DNA from: an uncultured Nioella sp. | GTDB taxonomy: Bacteria; Pseudomonadota; Alphaproteobacteria; Rhodobacterales; Rhodobacteraceae | Direction of reading: 5' to 3' | Length of the DNA stretch: 64,000 bases | Assembly: GCA_947495575.1 (NCBI GenBank) | Contig: CANLZL010000003.1 | Span: forward strand, 124,001-188,000 | Shown here: positions 39,262-49,064 of the stretch, in pieces | Numbering within the stretch: position 1 is the stretch's first letter | Layout of the letters: every line of letters begins with the position of its first letter | Position numbers and translations under genes: made by a program | The notes under the pieces: generated by a model | Told to the model about the DNA's origin: nothing | Seen by the model: only the letters and a program-made list of their open reading frames with translations | The model's database searches: none

Positions 39262-40291
39262 GCCGTAAACCTACCGCATCCAGGCCGCGCAACCGTTCGG
39301 CCAGAGACTGCACAGGGACCATGATCAGGTGGCGGTAATCATCATATCCCTGGCGCGGAAAAGACAAGAATGCGTCCTGCGCCACAAGGTTGGGCGAGAT
39401 GGCTGTAAACATGATGTCATCGTTGCCAGCGATCTCGACAAACTCGACGCCTTGTGCAGCCAAGTCTGCCATCATCCCTGTCAGTTCCCGATACCGTGGT
39501 GTTTCAATCACAATCCCGCCGGCCTGCGTTCCGACCACTTCAATTCCAGCAAGGTCGGTCAACTCTTGTTCCGTCAGGCCTGTTACGATCATCCGCAATC
39601 GTAATTCGTCAAACCCAACGCCAGCGACGGCATTCGCTATGACACTAGCATATGCTGCTTTGACCCTGTTCTCGACACCAAGAGCAAAGGCTCGTTCACG
39701 GCTTCGTAGGGACGGTGTTGCCGCAAGTTCCAGTGCCGCTGCATCACTTTCGAAGTCCCAGTTATACCACGGAACCTGCTGTAAAAACGCTGCGTAACCA
39801 CGCGCCTGACCCGCCGATAAGTCGTCCAACGGATCTCTTTCGCCTCCGCGTAGCCACGTGAAAGCGCGCCCGATGGTCTCCTCATATGCGGCCTTCATCA
39901 ACAGCTCGGCCGTGAAACTAACCCCGATGACATAGACCATCTGACGCGTCTCAAAATCCGCACCGCCATGCTGGCCTGCCATCTCTGAAAACGCACACAA
40001 CGACGTCCAATAACTGGTGATTGCGCGTAAAAAACCAAACTCATGCGGATCGCCAGTGGCAATCACTTCGGCATAGTCGTCATAAGCATGCACAATGTGC
40101 CATTCGGGGTAGGTCAACAGCGTTCTGGATTCGAGGCGATGGTCTTCGTCTGGCAATACGGGCGTATAGTCAGAGGTCAGGACGTCTCCGCGACAGGCGA
40201 TTTCGACATAGATCACCGGTGCAAGCAATCCAAGGATCAGAACCAACACCAAAGCGATAATTCGCTTGGCCCATCGCCACAAAAATCGCAT
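39239..40291 (-). CDS. Conserved-looking membrane-anchored protein of unknown function (350 aa)
   Basis: N-terminal TM (RIIALVLVLILGLLAPVIYVEIAC), soluble remainder; no family recognised. Confidence 0.75.
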   Translation of the reverse strand: MRFLWRWAKRIIALVLVLILGLLAPVIYVEIACRGDVLTSDYTPVLPDEDHRLESRTLLTYPEWHIVHAYDDYAEVIATGDPHEFGFLRAITSYWTSLCAFSEMAGQHGGADFETRQMVYVIGVSFTAELLMKAAYEETIGRAFTWLRGGERDPLDDLSAGQARGYAAFLQQVPWYNWDFESDAAALELAATPSLRSRERAFALGVENRVKAAYASVIANAVAGVGFDELRLRMIVTGLTEQELTDLAGIEVVGTQAGGIVIETPRYRELTGMMADLAAQGVEFVEIAGNDDIMFTAISPNLVAQDAFLSFPRQGYDDYRHLIMVPVQSLAERLRGLDAVGLRLEHIHDY

Positions 40292-40695
40292 CAGTTGCGG
40301 TCCAACCTAAGGCCCGCCCAAAGGGCAAATCCACCCAGGGCCAAATGGGGCAAATTGGCGAATACACGCGGCATGGTCATCGACATGCCAAGGCTTTCAT
40401 TCGTGAAGATGCCAAGGTCGAGATACCCGTAGCCAGTAAAGAACCCAAAGACTCCATCGCCAAGGTAGGCCGCGCCAAAAAGCAAAAGGAAGCTACGCGC
40501 AGCACGAGATGAAATAATGCCCGAGGCGAGTGCCCAAAAGGCCGACACAACATGCAGCGCATCGTCGAAAATATCCAATTCAAAGATGCCAAAGGCCAAC
40601 CCGTTTTCATCGGTCAAACCGGGGATATAGTTCAACGAAGCGGCCACCATGAGTGCCACAAAGTAAAAGACACATATCTTTCGGATCGTGTTCAT
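40291..40695 (-). CDS. Small polytopic membrane protein of unknown function (DUF4383-like appearance)
   Basis: 134 aa with about 4 predicted TM segments (DALHVVSAFWALASGIIS, FLLLFGAAYLGDGVFGFFTGYGYLDLG, LPHLALGGFALWAGL). Confidence 0.7.
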   Translation of the reverse strand: MNTIRKICVFYFVALMVAASLNYIPGLTDENGLAFGIFELDIFDDALHVVSAFWALASGIISSRAARSFLLLFGAAYLGDGVFGFFTGYGYLDLGIFTNESLGMSMTMPRVFANLPHLALGGFALWAGLRLDRN

Positions 40696-42176
40696 AGGTC
40701 CTCCAAATAGATGTCCCAGAGATTGTTACGGAAGATAAGGTCGCGGTCCATCTCTCGTTTGGCCGCCGCAAACTCAGCTGCGCGCGGATAGGTTGCTAGC
40801 AATTGGTCGACGGTCGGATGTGGCCGGTACGGTAGGTAGTAGCTCGCGCCAATCTCAATCATGCGATCAACAAGGTCTCGCGTCATGCGAGCCATATCTG
40901 CTTCGGCTCTTGGTGTCATTTCCTGACTAAAGCTCATGACGGCTGCAATTCGGTCAACAGGAGCATAGGACAGCCAGCTTTCACTATCCTGTGCCACGTA
41001 GCGCAATGTGACGTTCAGAAACTCCTGGTAAGACGATGGAATAACCTCCCGACAGGCCACTAGAAAATCACCAAACCGATCAGGAGCAACAAAGTATTCG
41101 TGCAGAATATCTGTCCGGTGGGGATTACGATCATCCAAGGTGACAACCGGCTCATTGATCAAGCTGTTCCGGGTGGCCGGACCGTCGCCCAGGGCGGGGC
41201 CAACCACTGTTTCCGTCCACCACCTGAAGCGCTTCATCGCTTCATTGCCCAGCTGTGCCCGGTAGACATAGCTGGCCGCACGCGACATGAAGCCAGAGCC
41301 AGATGCGGGCGGTATGTCGCTTTGATCCTCACCGGCTCGATAAGTAATCAGCAGGGCCTCTTCAAAGAAATTATCCCGGTCAACATTTAAGCGGCCATAG
41401 GCCATTGGAACATCGCCCGATGTCAACGCGCGGTTAAAGGTGGTCGGAAAATTCTCAGCCGCCATTGTCTCAAACGAAGGGGTCAAACGTTGATTGGCCA
41501 CCATCTGAACATCCATATCGATAATCGCGCCGGTTAATCCGTACCCGCCCATCGTCATATTGAATATCTCTGGGTTTTCAGTTCGCGAACAGCGCACGAC
41601 CTCTCCCGACGGCAAGATGACACGAAATGCCTGGACTGTGGCCCCCATCGGCCCAAACGGAACTGGCCAACCATGGGCGTTAACGCAGAATGTGGCCGCG
41701 ACGCCAAAATCATGATTGGATTGCATTACAGCCGGTGAAAACCCGAGGGGGTCCAGTGCCGCAATAACCTCGGACCATCGCGCGCCGGCATGAACCCGGT
41801 AGAGGCTCCGCCCGCTGTCAATTTCGACCATTCCATTGTCAAACGTGATTGCGTGCCCGTCCCTAGGGATCGCTTGCCCTCCCATCGAATGCCGGGCTGC
41901 TCCGATATTCACCGGACGCCCAGCATCCCGTGCGTCCGCCATCTCTGATCGAATAGCCTCAATTAGGGCGTCGCCGGGGTCTTGTGAAAGAACAATGTGT
42001 CGGTGAATGGGCGTGGCTGACAAACCGCTCGCATCGTTAAGGATTCCGTCGCTTGCCACAGGCATTTGCAATCTGGCACCGTCCAAAACTGGAAGATGTG
42101 GGCCAAGCGTTCGCGCGCCGATCCAGCCAGCCGCGCCACCTGCGCCAAGTAACACCGCACGTCGCGTAATCGCCAT
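40692..42176 (-). CDS. FAD-binding oxidoreductase, VAO/PCMH family, Tat-like N-terminus
   Basis: MAITRRAVLLGAGGAAGWIGART; GRPVNIGAARHSMGGQAIPRDGHAITFDNGMVEID, VHAGARWSEVIAALDPLGFSPAVMQSNHDFGVAATFCVNAHG, MTMGGYGLTGAIIDMDV. Confidence 0.85.
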   Translation of the reverse strand: MAITRRAVLLGAGGAAGWIGARTLGPHLPVLDGARLQMPVASDGILNDASGLSATPIHRHIVLSQDPGDALIEAIRSEMADARDAGRPVNIGAARHSMGGQAIPRDGHAITFDNGMVEIDSGRSLYRVHAGARWSEVIAALDPLGFSPAVMQSNHDFGVAATFCVNAHGWPVPFGPMGATVQAFRVILPSGEVVRCSRTENPEIFNMTMGGYGLTGAIIDMDVQMVANQRLTPSFETMAAENFPTTFNRALTSGDVPMAYGRLNVDRDNFFEEALLITYRAGEDQSDIPPASGSGFMSRAASYVYRAQLGNEAMKRFRWWTETVVGPALGDGPATRNSLINEPVVTLDDRNPHRTDILHEYFVAPDRFGDFLVACREVIPSSYQEFLNVTLRYVAQDSESWLSYAPVDRIAAVMSFSQEMTPRAEADMARMTRDLVDRMIEIGASYYLPYRPHPTVDQLLATYPRAAEFAAAKREMDRDLIFRNNLWDIYLEDL

Positions 42177-42302
42177 GACGTATCCTCCTACCAACCAGCC
42201 GCGATGATAATGCGGTGGTCTTAAATCTATTCAACCAATAGCAGAGTAGATGGAGGTTTCGCAGCCATCTTGCGATGGCAGAATTCCTGACCCAACCGAA
42301 AT

Positions 42303-43490
42303 TCAGGTCATTGCAGCCATAATTCCGCGCAATTCCGCAAGGCCGCGCATCCGCCCAACAAGCGGATAACCCGGCATCATGGGACGGTCTAGGTCAGACA
42401 ACAGCGCCTGCCCATGATCGGGACGCATGGGGATTTGCCAATCGGTCCGACCGTTGGAACGACGTCGCGCTTCTTCATTCATCAGTGCCTGGACTGTAGC
42501 GACCAGATCTGTATTCCCGCCCAGATGCTCGGCCTCAAAAAAGGAATGCCGATCGCCGTCGGACAGCCCCGATCGCATGGTGTTGCGAAGGTGGACGAAG
42601 TGAATATGCGAACCCAAACTTTCAACAAATTCCGTTGGATCGAAGTCCGGTGACACACCAAGCGATCCAGTACAGAACGTAATCCCATTCGCCGGGCTTG
42701 TGACTGCATCGATCAATTCGGAATAGTCCTGAAGGCCCGACATAATCCTCGGCAACCCAAGCAAAGGAAAGGGTGGATCGTCAGGGTGGCAACACAGCCG
42801 AATACCCAAATCTTCTGCGGTTGGAACAATTTCTGACAAGAAATCAAAAAGATGTTGCTTCAAACGCAGTGGCGTAAATCCATCATAAGCCGTCAGCTTT
42901 GCAGCGACATCATCAAGCGTCCAACGATCATTTGCCCCCGGCAAACCAGCCACGATATTTGAAGCCAACCGCGCCCGAGCTTCATTATCCAGTTCTCGCC
43001 AACGTTTGCGTGCGGCGTCTTGCAGAAATTCTGAATAGTCTTCTTCTGCGCCAACACGGTTGAGAAGGAACAGGTCGAAAACAACAAAATCAACCAGATC
43101 AAACCGCATCGCCGTTCCGCCGTTTGCCAAGGGCGCGGCAAGCCGAGTACGTGTCCAATCAAGGACAGGCATAAAGTTGTAACACACGACTCTGAGCCCG
43201 TGTTCGGCAAGGTTTTGCAGGCTCTGTCGATACGCCTCTATATGGGCTTTGTAGTCACCAGTTTGGGTTTTTATGTCCTCAGAAACCGGAAGGCTTTCCA
43301 CGACGTCCCAAGTCAGGGGTTTTGTGGCCTCTATCATTGCTTTGCGAAGGGCTATTTCCTCGCGGTCCCACACTTCACCTGTCGGGATGTGATGCAGGGC
43401 CGAGACAATACCCTCGGCCCCGGTTTGGCGCACCTCAGGCAGTGTGATTTCATCTGCTGGACCGAACCAGCGCCAGGTTTGCCGCATCAC
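42303..43490 (-). CDS. uxuA: Mannonate dehydratase
   Basis: MRQTWRWFGPADEITLPEVRQTGAEGIVSALHHIPTGEVW, CYNFMPVLDWTRT, LCCHPDDPPFPLLGLPRIMS, GITFCTGSLGV, MRPDHGQALLSDLDRPMMPGYPLVGRMRGLAELRG. Confidence 0.96.
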   Translation of the reverse strand: MMRQTWRWFGPADEITLPEVRQTGAEGIVSALHHIPTGEVWDREEIALRKAMIEATKPLTWDVVESLPVSEDIKTQTGDYKAHIEAYRQSLQNLAEHGLRVVCYNFMPVLDWTRTRLAAPLANGGTAMRFDLVDFVVFDLFLLNRVGAEEDYSEFLQDAARKRWRELDNEARARLASNIVAGLPGANDRWTLDDVAAKLTAYDGFTPLRLKQHLFDFLSEIVPTAEDLGIRLCCHPDDPPFPLLGLPRIMSGLQDYSELIDAVTSPANGITFCTGSLGVSPDFDPTEFVESLGSHIHFVHLRNTMRSGLSDGDRHSFFEAEHLGGNTDLVATVQALMNEEARRRSNGRTDWQIPMRPDHGQALLSDLDRPMMPGYPLVGRMRGLAELRGIMAAMT

Positions 43491-43499
43491 AATCTACCC

Positions 43500-44579
43500 T
43501 TAGTCCATCCGCAATGTACGAGTGGTTTCCGTGTCAAACAGGTGAATTTCGCCTGGCTCTGGAATGACCGAAATGGTCTGGCCCAGTTCGACGTCTGTTT
43601 GCCCCGGCAAATGCAATGTCATAGCGCTGCCGCCTCCCAGGCTGCCATACAGGTAGCTTTCACCGCCCAATTGCTCAACACTTCGGACAGATACCTTTAC
43701 CCCGCCATCAGCGACTTGCTGCATGTGGTTAGGTCGGATGCCAAGCGTCACCGCTTCGCCTGGGCGTTGCGCATATCCAGTGGCTGGCAAAGCCAAGGTT
43801 TCGCCGGTCTCCAGTTCCAAAACTTCGCGATTGTCCGCGGATACATTGCCAGAGATGAAATTCATCTTGGGCGATCCGATAAAGCCCGCGACAAAGATGT
43901 TGTCGGGACGGTTATAAAGATCCAGTGGGCGGCCAAACTGCTCCAGTTCACCAAGGCGCAAGACAGCGATCTTATCCGCCATAGTCATCGCCTCGACCTG
44001 ATCATGGGTCACATAGATCATGGTATTGCCCAGTCGGCGGTGCAGAGCGGCAATCTCTCCACGCATATCCACGCGCAGCTCCGCATCAAGGTTCGACAAG
44101 GGCTCATCGAAAAGAAAGACGCGCGGTTCACGGACAACCGCGCGACCGATAGCAACCCGTTGCCGCTGCCCCCCGGACAGGTCCTTTGGGCGACGATCCA
44201 AGAGCATGTCGATTTGCAGCATCTTGGCGACGCCATCGACCTTCTCATTGATCTCGGCGCGGGGCGTGTTGATGTTTTCCAACCCAAAGGAAAGGTTCTG
44301 GCGCACGGTCATATGTGGATAGAGCGCGTAGCTTTGGAACACCATCGCCAGCCCGCGATCGGCGGCAGGGATCGAGTTCACAACCTCTCCACCAATGACA
44401 ATGTCCCCATCCGTGATGGGCTCCAGTCCAGAAATCATACGCAGCAAAGTTGATTTCCCGCACCCCGACGGTCCAACAAACACGCAAAATTCGCCATGTT
44501 GGATATCAAGATCAATGCCCTTGATCACCTCGACCACGCCATAAGACTTGCGGGCCTGTTTCAGTTCGATACTTGCCAT
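43500..44579 (-). CDS. CUT1 sugar ABC transporter ATP-binding protein (UgpC type)
   Basis: VGPSGCGKSTLLRMISGLE, LSGGQRQRVAIGRAVVREPRVFLFDEPLSNLDAELR. Confidence 0.93.
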   Translation of the reverse strand: MASIELKQARKSYGVVEVIKGIDLDIQHGEFCVFVGPSGCGKSTLLRMISGLEPITDGDIVIGGEVVNSIPAADRGLAMVFQSYALYPHMTVRQNLSFGLENINTPRAEINEKVDGVAKMLQIDMLLDRRPKDLSGGQRQRVAIGRAVVREPRVFLFDEPLSNLDAELRVDMRGEIAALHRRLGNTMIYVTHDQVEAMTMADKIAVLRLGELEQFGRPLDLYNRPDNIFVAGFIGSPKMNFISGNVSADNREVLELETGETLALPATGYAQRPGEAVTLGIRPNHMQQVADGGVKVSVRSVEQLGGESYLYGSLGGGSAMTLHLPGQTDVELGQTISVIPEPGEIHLFDTETTRTLRMD

Positions 44580-44598
44580 ATCAATTATCCTTTCGCGC

Positions 44599-45651
44599 TT
44601 ACTTGCCGCCCGTTGAGGCGATGCCAGTGGCGATATATTTCTGCAGGAACATGAACACTGTCGCGATGGGCAGCAGCGTCAGAACAGTCATTGCCAAGAG
44701 GCTGGACCAGTCTGTCGTCAGTTCCCCTTGGAACGAGTTCAGCGCCAGTTGCAGAGTGAAGTTTTCGGTCTGGGTCAACACGATCAGTGGCCAGAGGAAG
44801 TCATTCCAGCGCCACATAATCGCAAGGATGGCCAGAACCGCGATGGCAGGTGCCGATAGCGGAATGATGATCCGCCAAAAGATCTTCCATTCGCTGGCTT
44901 TGTCCATTCGGGCCGCGTCAAGAATTTCATCCGGTATGGTGATCATGTATTGCCTGAGCAAGAACACCCCCGTCGGTGTTGCCGCCCCCGGTATGATGAC
45001 CCCCCATAAACTGTTGAACATGCCAAGTTCCGTCACGATCAGGAATAACGGCACGAGGACAACCGTCTGTGGGATCATTAGTGTTCCGACGACCAACAGC
45101 AGCACCGCCGTTCGCCCGCGAAATTCGTATTTCGATAGGGCAAAGGCCGCCATCGAATTGACCAACAACATCAAAAGCGTTGCTGTCACTGTGATGAAGG
45201 TCGAATTCCAGAAAAACCTGAGGAAGTTGAACCGTTCAAACAGCGACGTATAGTTTTCCGTCGCCAGTGAAAATTCTTCGACCGGTTCACGGTTGGCAAT
45301 GTTGACCCTTAGCCGTTCTTCCGGGTTCAGCGGATCGATCATTTGCGCCTGATTACCAACCCGACGCAGTTGCGCCAGCGTCATGCCCTCATATTCACCG
45401 GCGGTCATCACGAAAAGCGGCAGCGCGTCGTCATACCCATCAACTTCAACTGTTTGCTGTGCATAGGGCAACAATGTCGGCGGGAAGCGTTGCAGGTCGG
45501 CTTCGGTTTTGAAGCTGGACAACACCAGCCAAACAACCGGCCCGAACATCAAGAAGATACCGGTGCACAGATAGGCGTAAGACACCCAGTCAGTCCAATG
45601 CAGTCGGGTAGAGCCGCGTGTCGCGGTCAGAAAATCCCAGATCTTACCCAT
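44599..45651 (-). CDS. CUT1 carbohydrate ABC transporter permease (MalG-type)
   Basis: Multi-TM; DAARMDKASEWKIFWRIIIPLSAPAIAVLAILAIMWRWNDFLWPLIVL. Confidence 0.92.
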   Translation of the reverse strand: MGKIWDFLTATRGSTRLHWTDWVSYAYLCTGIFLMFGPVVWLVLSSFKTEADLQRFPPTLLPYAQQTVEVDGYDDALPLFVMTAGEYEGMTLAQLRRVGNQAQMIDPLNPEERLRVNIANREPVEEFSLATENYTSLFERFNFLRFFWNSTFITVTATLLMLLVNSMAAFALSKYEFRGRTAVLLLVVGTLMIPQTVVLVPLFLIVTELGMFNSLWGVIIPGAATPTGVFLLRQYMITIPDEILDAARMDKASEWKIFWRIIIPLSAPAIAVLAILAIMWRWNDFLWPLIVLTQTENFTLQLALNSFQGELTTDWSSLLAMTVLTLLPIATVFMFLQKYIATGIASTGGK

Positions 45652-46612
45652 CGACGTTCCTCCGGTTTACCCACAATTGAATGAGAGTGAGGATCACAAG
45701 GACAATAGCCACCAAAAGCGATGCAGCCGCAGCCAAACCAAAGAGGCGCGGTGCCCCGGCAAAGCCTTCCTCGTAGATATATTGAATGATAAATGTGGTC
45801 GCTGTGCCCGGTCCGCCACCCGTGAAGGCATAGATCTCGTCGAAGGTTTGGACCCCTTTGATCAGGGCCAGTACCAGGACAACCAACATCGTCGGGGACA
45901 AGAGTGGCAGAGTAATTCGTCGAAACGTTCTCCAAGGGCTGGCCCGGTCCATCAAGGCCGCTTCATACACATCGCGAGGGATGGCTTGCAGTCCGGCCAA
46001 TAGGATCAACGTGTAAAACCCCATATGCGCCCAGACAGAGATGAAAACGGACCATGTAAAAGCCCATTGCGCATCAACCAGCCAGTTATAGCCCCCGATG
46101 CCAGTCCAATCGAGGAACGCGTTCAACACGCCTTCGCGCTGCAAAATCCACTTCCAGATCAGCGCAACCACGACGGGCGACAACAAAACCGGAAAGAAAA
46201 ACACCGAGCGGAAGAACCCGCGAGCCCGAATTTTTCCGTTCAAAATAATGGCCGTCAGCAAGGCAAACCCGACCATCGCGCCAACCTGCAAAGTCACGAA
46301 CCATGTCGTGTTCCAAACGGCGCGCCAGAATTTGTCTTCGCGGCAGGAGTTCGGATCGAGAAAGTTTTCGCAATCCGTCAACGTCACGAAATTTCTGAGG
46401 CCAACATTGGGTCGGTCTGCCAACAGGACATTATCGCCGCCTGTCATCGCGTATGACACATTCAAAATAACGGGCAGAAACGCGAACAAGCCGAATAGAA
46501 TAAGGTTGGGCAGCAAAAACACCCAAGCCAGTTTGTTAATCCCGAGGAGACGCTGAAGCGCCAGCATCGGAACCTCAACGATCCGCATGATCGGTGACAA
46601 TATTTGTAGCAT
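45644..46612 (-). CDS. CUT1 carbohydrate ABC transporter permease (MalF-type)
   Basis: Multi-TM; EAALMDRASPWRTFRRITLPLLSPTMLVVLVLALIKGVQTFDEIYAFTGGGPG. Confidence 0.92.
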   Translation of the reverse strand: MLQILSPIMRIVEVPMLALQRLLGINKLAWVFLLPNLILFGLFAFLPVILNVSYAMTGGDNVLLADRPNVGLRNFVTLTDCENFLDPNSCREDKFWRAVWNTTWFVTLQVGAMVGFALLTAIILNGKIRARGFFRSVFFFPVLLSPVVVALIWKWILQREGVLNAFLDWTGIGGYNWLVDAQWAFTWSVFISVWAHMGFYTLILLAGLQAIPRDVYEAALMDRASPWRTFRRITLPLLSPTMLVVLVLALIKGVQTFDEIYAFTGGGPGTATTFIIQYIYEEGFAGAPRLFGLAAAASLLVAIVLVILTLIQLWVNRRNVDG

Positions 46613-46640
46613 GGACCCCTCCCTGCCCTTGCGAATTGCC

Positions 46641-46663
46641 CCCCGCGCGTCGATGCGCGAGGG
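46641..46663 (-). other. Stem-loop between SBP and permease genes
   Basis: CCC-CGCGC-GTCGAT-GCGCG-A-GGG. Confidence 0.5.
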
Positions 46664-46684
46664 ACAGTCTTTGATTGGAAGTGC

Positions 46685-47956
46685 TTAGTTGGCTTCAGCC
46701 ATTGCAGCAGCAAGATCAGATGCCGCGCGCTCCATGGCTTCTTCCACGGTCAGCTCGCCAACGATGGCTTGGCTCAAACGCTCAACCGTGATGCCGAACA
46801 TTGCACGGTTGCCTGGGTAGCCCTGGTAGGCAAAGGCAATCGGAGATACGTCAGGCAAAGCACCAGCAAAACCGTTCAGCGCACCTTGTGCGCCGGCCGA
46901 TACGCCTTCGTAGTCAACGCCCGCTGCCGCTACACCAAGGTGTGCAGGCAGGTTACGGGTGCGTGCGGTGGCTTCGGCATAGATGTCTTCCTGTGCAAGG
47001 AAGTCGATGATCGCCGCGACAATCTCGGGATGTTCAGTGTCGCTGAACCCTACGATGCCAGCGCCGCCGGGCATGCCGGAACAGGCACCTGCAGGACCAC
47101 AAGGGCTGTCTACAACTTGCCAGTCGAAGAAGTCACCGATGTTCTCTTCCATGCGGCCAACCTGCCACGAACCGGAATAGTAGAACACAAGTTCACCATT
47201 GATGAACTCCTGTGCCGCATCCTGATAGGTTGCACCGCCCTGACCGGCCCAAACGTCACGCGCAAAGGTGCCGTCATTGTTCCACTCAACGAATTGTTCG
47301 ACATAGGCGGTAAAGCCGTCGTCCACCAACATCGCGTTGCCATCCGCATCGAAGAGCTGCGCGCCGTAGGAAATTGCGGGGCCCGCCACACGGTGGCCGG
47401 ACCGGTCAATCGCCATTGGGAAATCTGTGCCGGTTGCTTCTGCAACCGCACGAGAGGCCGCTGCCCAATCTTCCCAGGTTGCGCCTTCGCCCGGCATTTC
47501 AACACCGGCCTGCTCAAACAGCGTCGCATTGACGAATGGGCCGGTGATAGTCAGCTGGCTGTGCATGCCGTTGATTGCATCGCCACCATCCGGGCCACGA
47601 TACCAGCTCAGCGTGTCGCCAAAGCTGGATTCCCAATAATCGCGATCCACATAGGGCGCGAGGTCGAGGTAATATTCGCTAAGACCGCCAAGGTCGGTCA
47701 CTTTGGCGATGTCAGGGCCGTTGCCGGAAGCCAACTGAACCGGCAAGTTCTCAAGGATGGCCTGGTAGGGCACAATGTCGACGATCACGTCAACGCCGGG
47801 GTTGTCTGCTTCAAAGCGTGTCAGCAGGTCTTCATACACTTCGCATTCATTGCCGTCCGTCGAGCACATGAACCGAATTTCCTGCGCCGAAGCCATACCG
47901 GCCGAAAGGCCAAGCACGCTTGCAAGAGCAGTGGTCATTAATACTTTATTGGTCAT
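46685..47956 (-). CDS. Sugar ABC transporter solute-binding protein (family 1)
   Basis: Signal peptide MTNKVLMTTALASVLGLSAGMASAQE; CEVYEDLLTRFEADNPGVDVIVDIVPYQAILENLPVQLASGNGPDIAKV. Confidence 0.9.
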   Translation of the reverse strand: MTNKVLMTTALASVLGLSAGMASAQEIRFMCSTDGNECEVYEDLLTRFEADNPGVDVIVDIVPYQAILENLPVQLASGNGPDIAKVTDLGGLSEYYLDLAPYVDRDYWESSFGDTLSWYRGPDGGDAINGMHSQLTITGPFVNATLFEQAGVEMPGEGATWEDWAAASRAVAEATGTDFPMAIDRSGHRVAGPAISYGAQLFDADGNAMLVDDGFTAYVEQFVEWNNDGTFARDVWAGQGGATYQDAAQEFINGELVFYYSGSWQVGRMEENIGDFFDWQVVDSPCGPAGACSGMPGGAGIVGFSDTEHPEIVAAIIDFLAQEDIYAEATARTRNLPAHLGVAAAGVDYEGVSAGAQGALNGFAGALPDVSPIAFAYQGYPGNRAMFGITVERLSQAIVGELTVEEAMERAASDLAAAMAEAN

Positions 47957-47999
47957 TTTGGGTCTCCTCCCTAAAGGTCCTATTTCCGTCTTTTCATAA

Positions 48000-49064
48000 T
48001 CAGGCGACATCAGGCATCCAGCCCGCATAAAGCGCTGATCCTTTTTGCAATGGCAGTCTTATATCGCTGCCTTCGCGCGCCGATCGGTAGATCGCTGTCA
48101 CCAGCTCGATTGACCGGCGCCCGTCCTTCAATGTCACTTCGCGTCCACCTTTGCCCTCCAATGCATCGGCAACCGCGTTTAGATACCCGGCAAAGCCGGA
48201 TTTCACCTCTGGCACGTTGGCCAAAATCGCATCGACCTGCGATTGCGTGACAGGCGCGCGGGCGGTGAAGGTCCACTCGTCCTCAGCCGGTGTATAGGGG
48301 GCCGAGCCGCTTTCTGCGGAGAGCCCCTCGAAACAGAATCTGAGGCGGCTGGAATCATCACCAGAGCCGAGCGTAACACAGCTTGTCGCTAACGCACCGT
48401 TTTCCATGCGGAAGCTCAGGGCGGCGCAATCTTCGGTTTCAATCTCGTTCACCCGGACATCCGTACGCGCAAAAACCGAGGCAACCGGCCCAAGAAATCT
48501 GGTCAACAAGTCATGCGAATGGATGGCATGGCCCAGAAGCGCCCCGCCAGACTCACCCGACCATGTCCCGCGCCACGGAATGGCATAATAATCCGCATCG
48601 CGATTCCAATGGGTTTCCAGGCTGGCCACGTAGGGCTTTCCTGTCAGGCCTGCATCGATCAAAGCATGTAACTTGGCGGTCGCCGGACCGTAACGATACT
48701 GAAAAACCGGGAACACATTCTTTCCGGTCTGTTCTGCTGCAGCCTCCAGCGCATCGGCCTCTTCCAGTGATCGCACGATCGGTTTTTCGCAGATCACGTG
48801 CTTTCCAGCTTCAAGCGCCATCAGAGAGACCGAGAAATGTAGATGCGGCGGCAGGCAAACGTCGATAAGATCGATCTCGGGATCGGCTAATACGGCTTCC
48901 AAGTCATTGGAGATTGAAATGCTCGGATCATCCCCAATGGCCGCTCGTGCACGGTCCGTGTCTAACTCGCAAAACGTCGAAACTGCAAAACGGTTTGGCA
49001 GGGCGCGATACCCTTTTAAATGCTCGGCCCCGATGCCGGCACCTATGATCGCCACGCGGATCAT
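48000..49064 (-). CDS. Gfo/Idh/MocA family oxidoreductase (1)
   Basis: IRVAIIGAGIGAEHLKGYRAL, DLIDVCLPPHLHFSVSLMALEAGKHVICEKPIVRSLEEAD. Confidence 0.9.
   Translation of the reverse strand: MIRVAIIGAGIGAEHLKGYRALPNRFAVSTFCELDTDRARAAIGDDPSISISNDLEAVLADPEIDLIDVCLPPHLHFSVSLMALEAGKHVICEKPIVRSLEEADALEAAAEQTGKNVFPVFQYRYGPATAKLHALIDAGLTGKPYVASLETHWNRDADYYAIPWRGTWSGESGGALLGHAIHSHDLLTRFLGPVASVFARTDVRVNEIETEDCAALSFRMENGALATSCVTLGSGDDSSRLRFCFEGLSAESGSAPYTPAEDEWTFTARAPVTQSQVDAILANVPEVKSGFAGYLNAVADALEGKGGREVTLKDGRRSIELVTAIYRSAREGSDIRLPLQKGSALYAGWMPDVA

Noticed and set aside
43200-44453. 417-aa plus-strand ORF
   Set aside because: Antisense to uxuA/ABC ATPase, both of which have clear family motifs.
46769-47941. 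390-aa plus-strand ORF
   Set aside because: Antisense to the CUT1 solute-binding protein; no recognisable domain.
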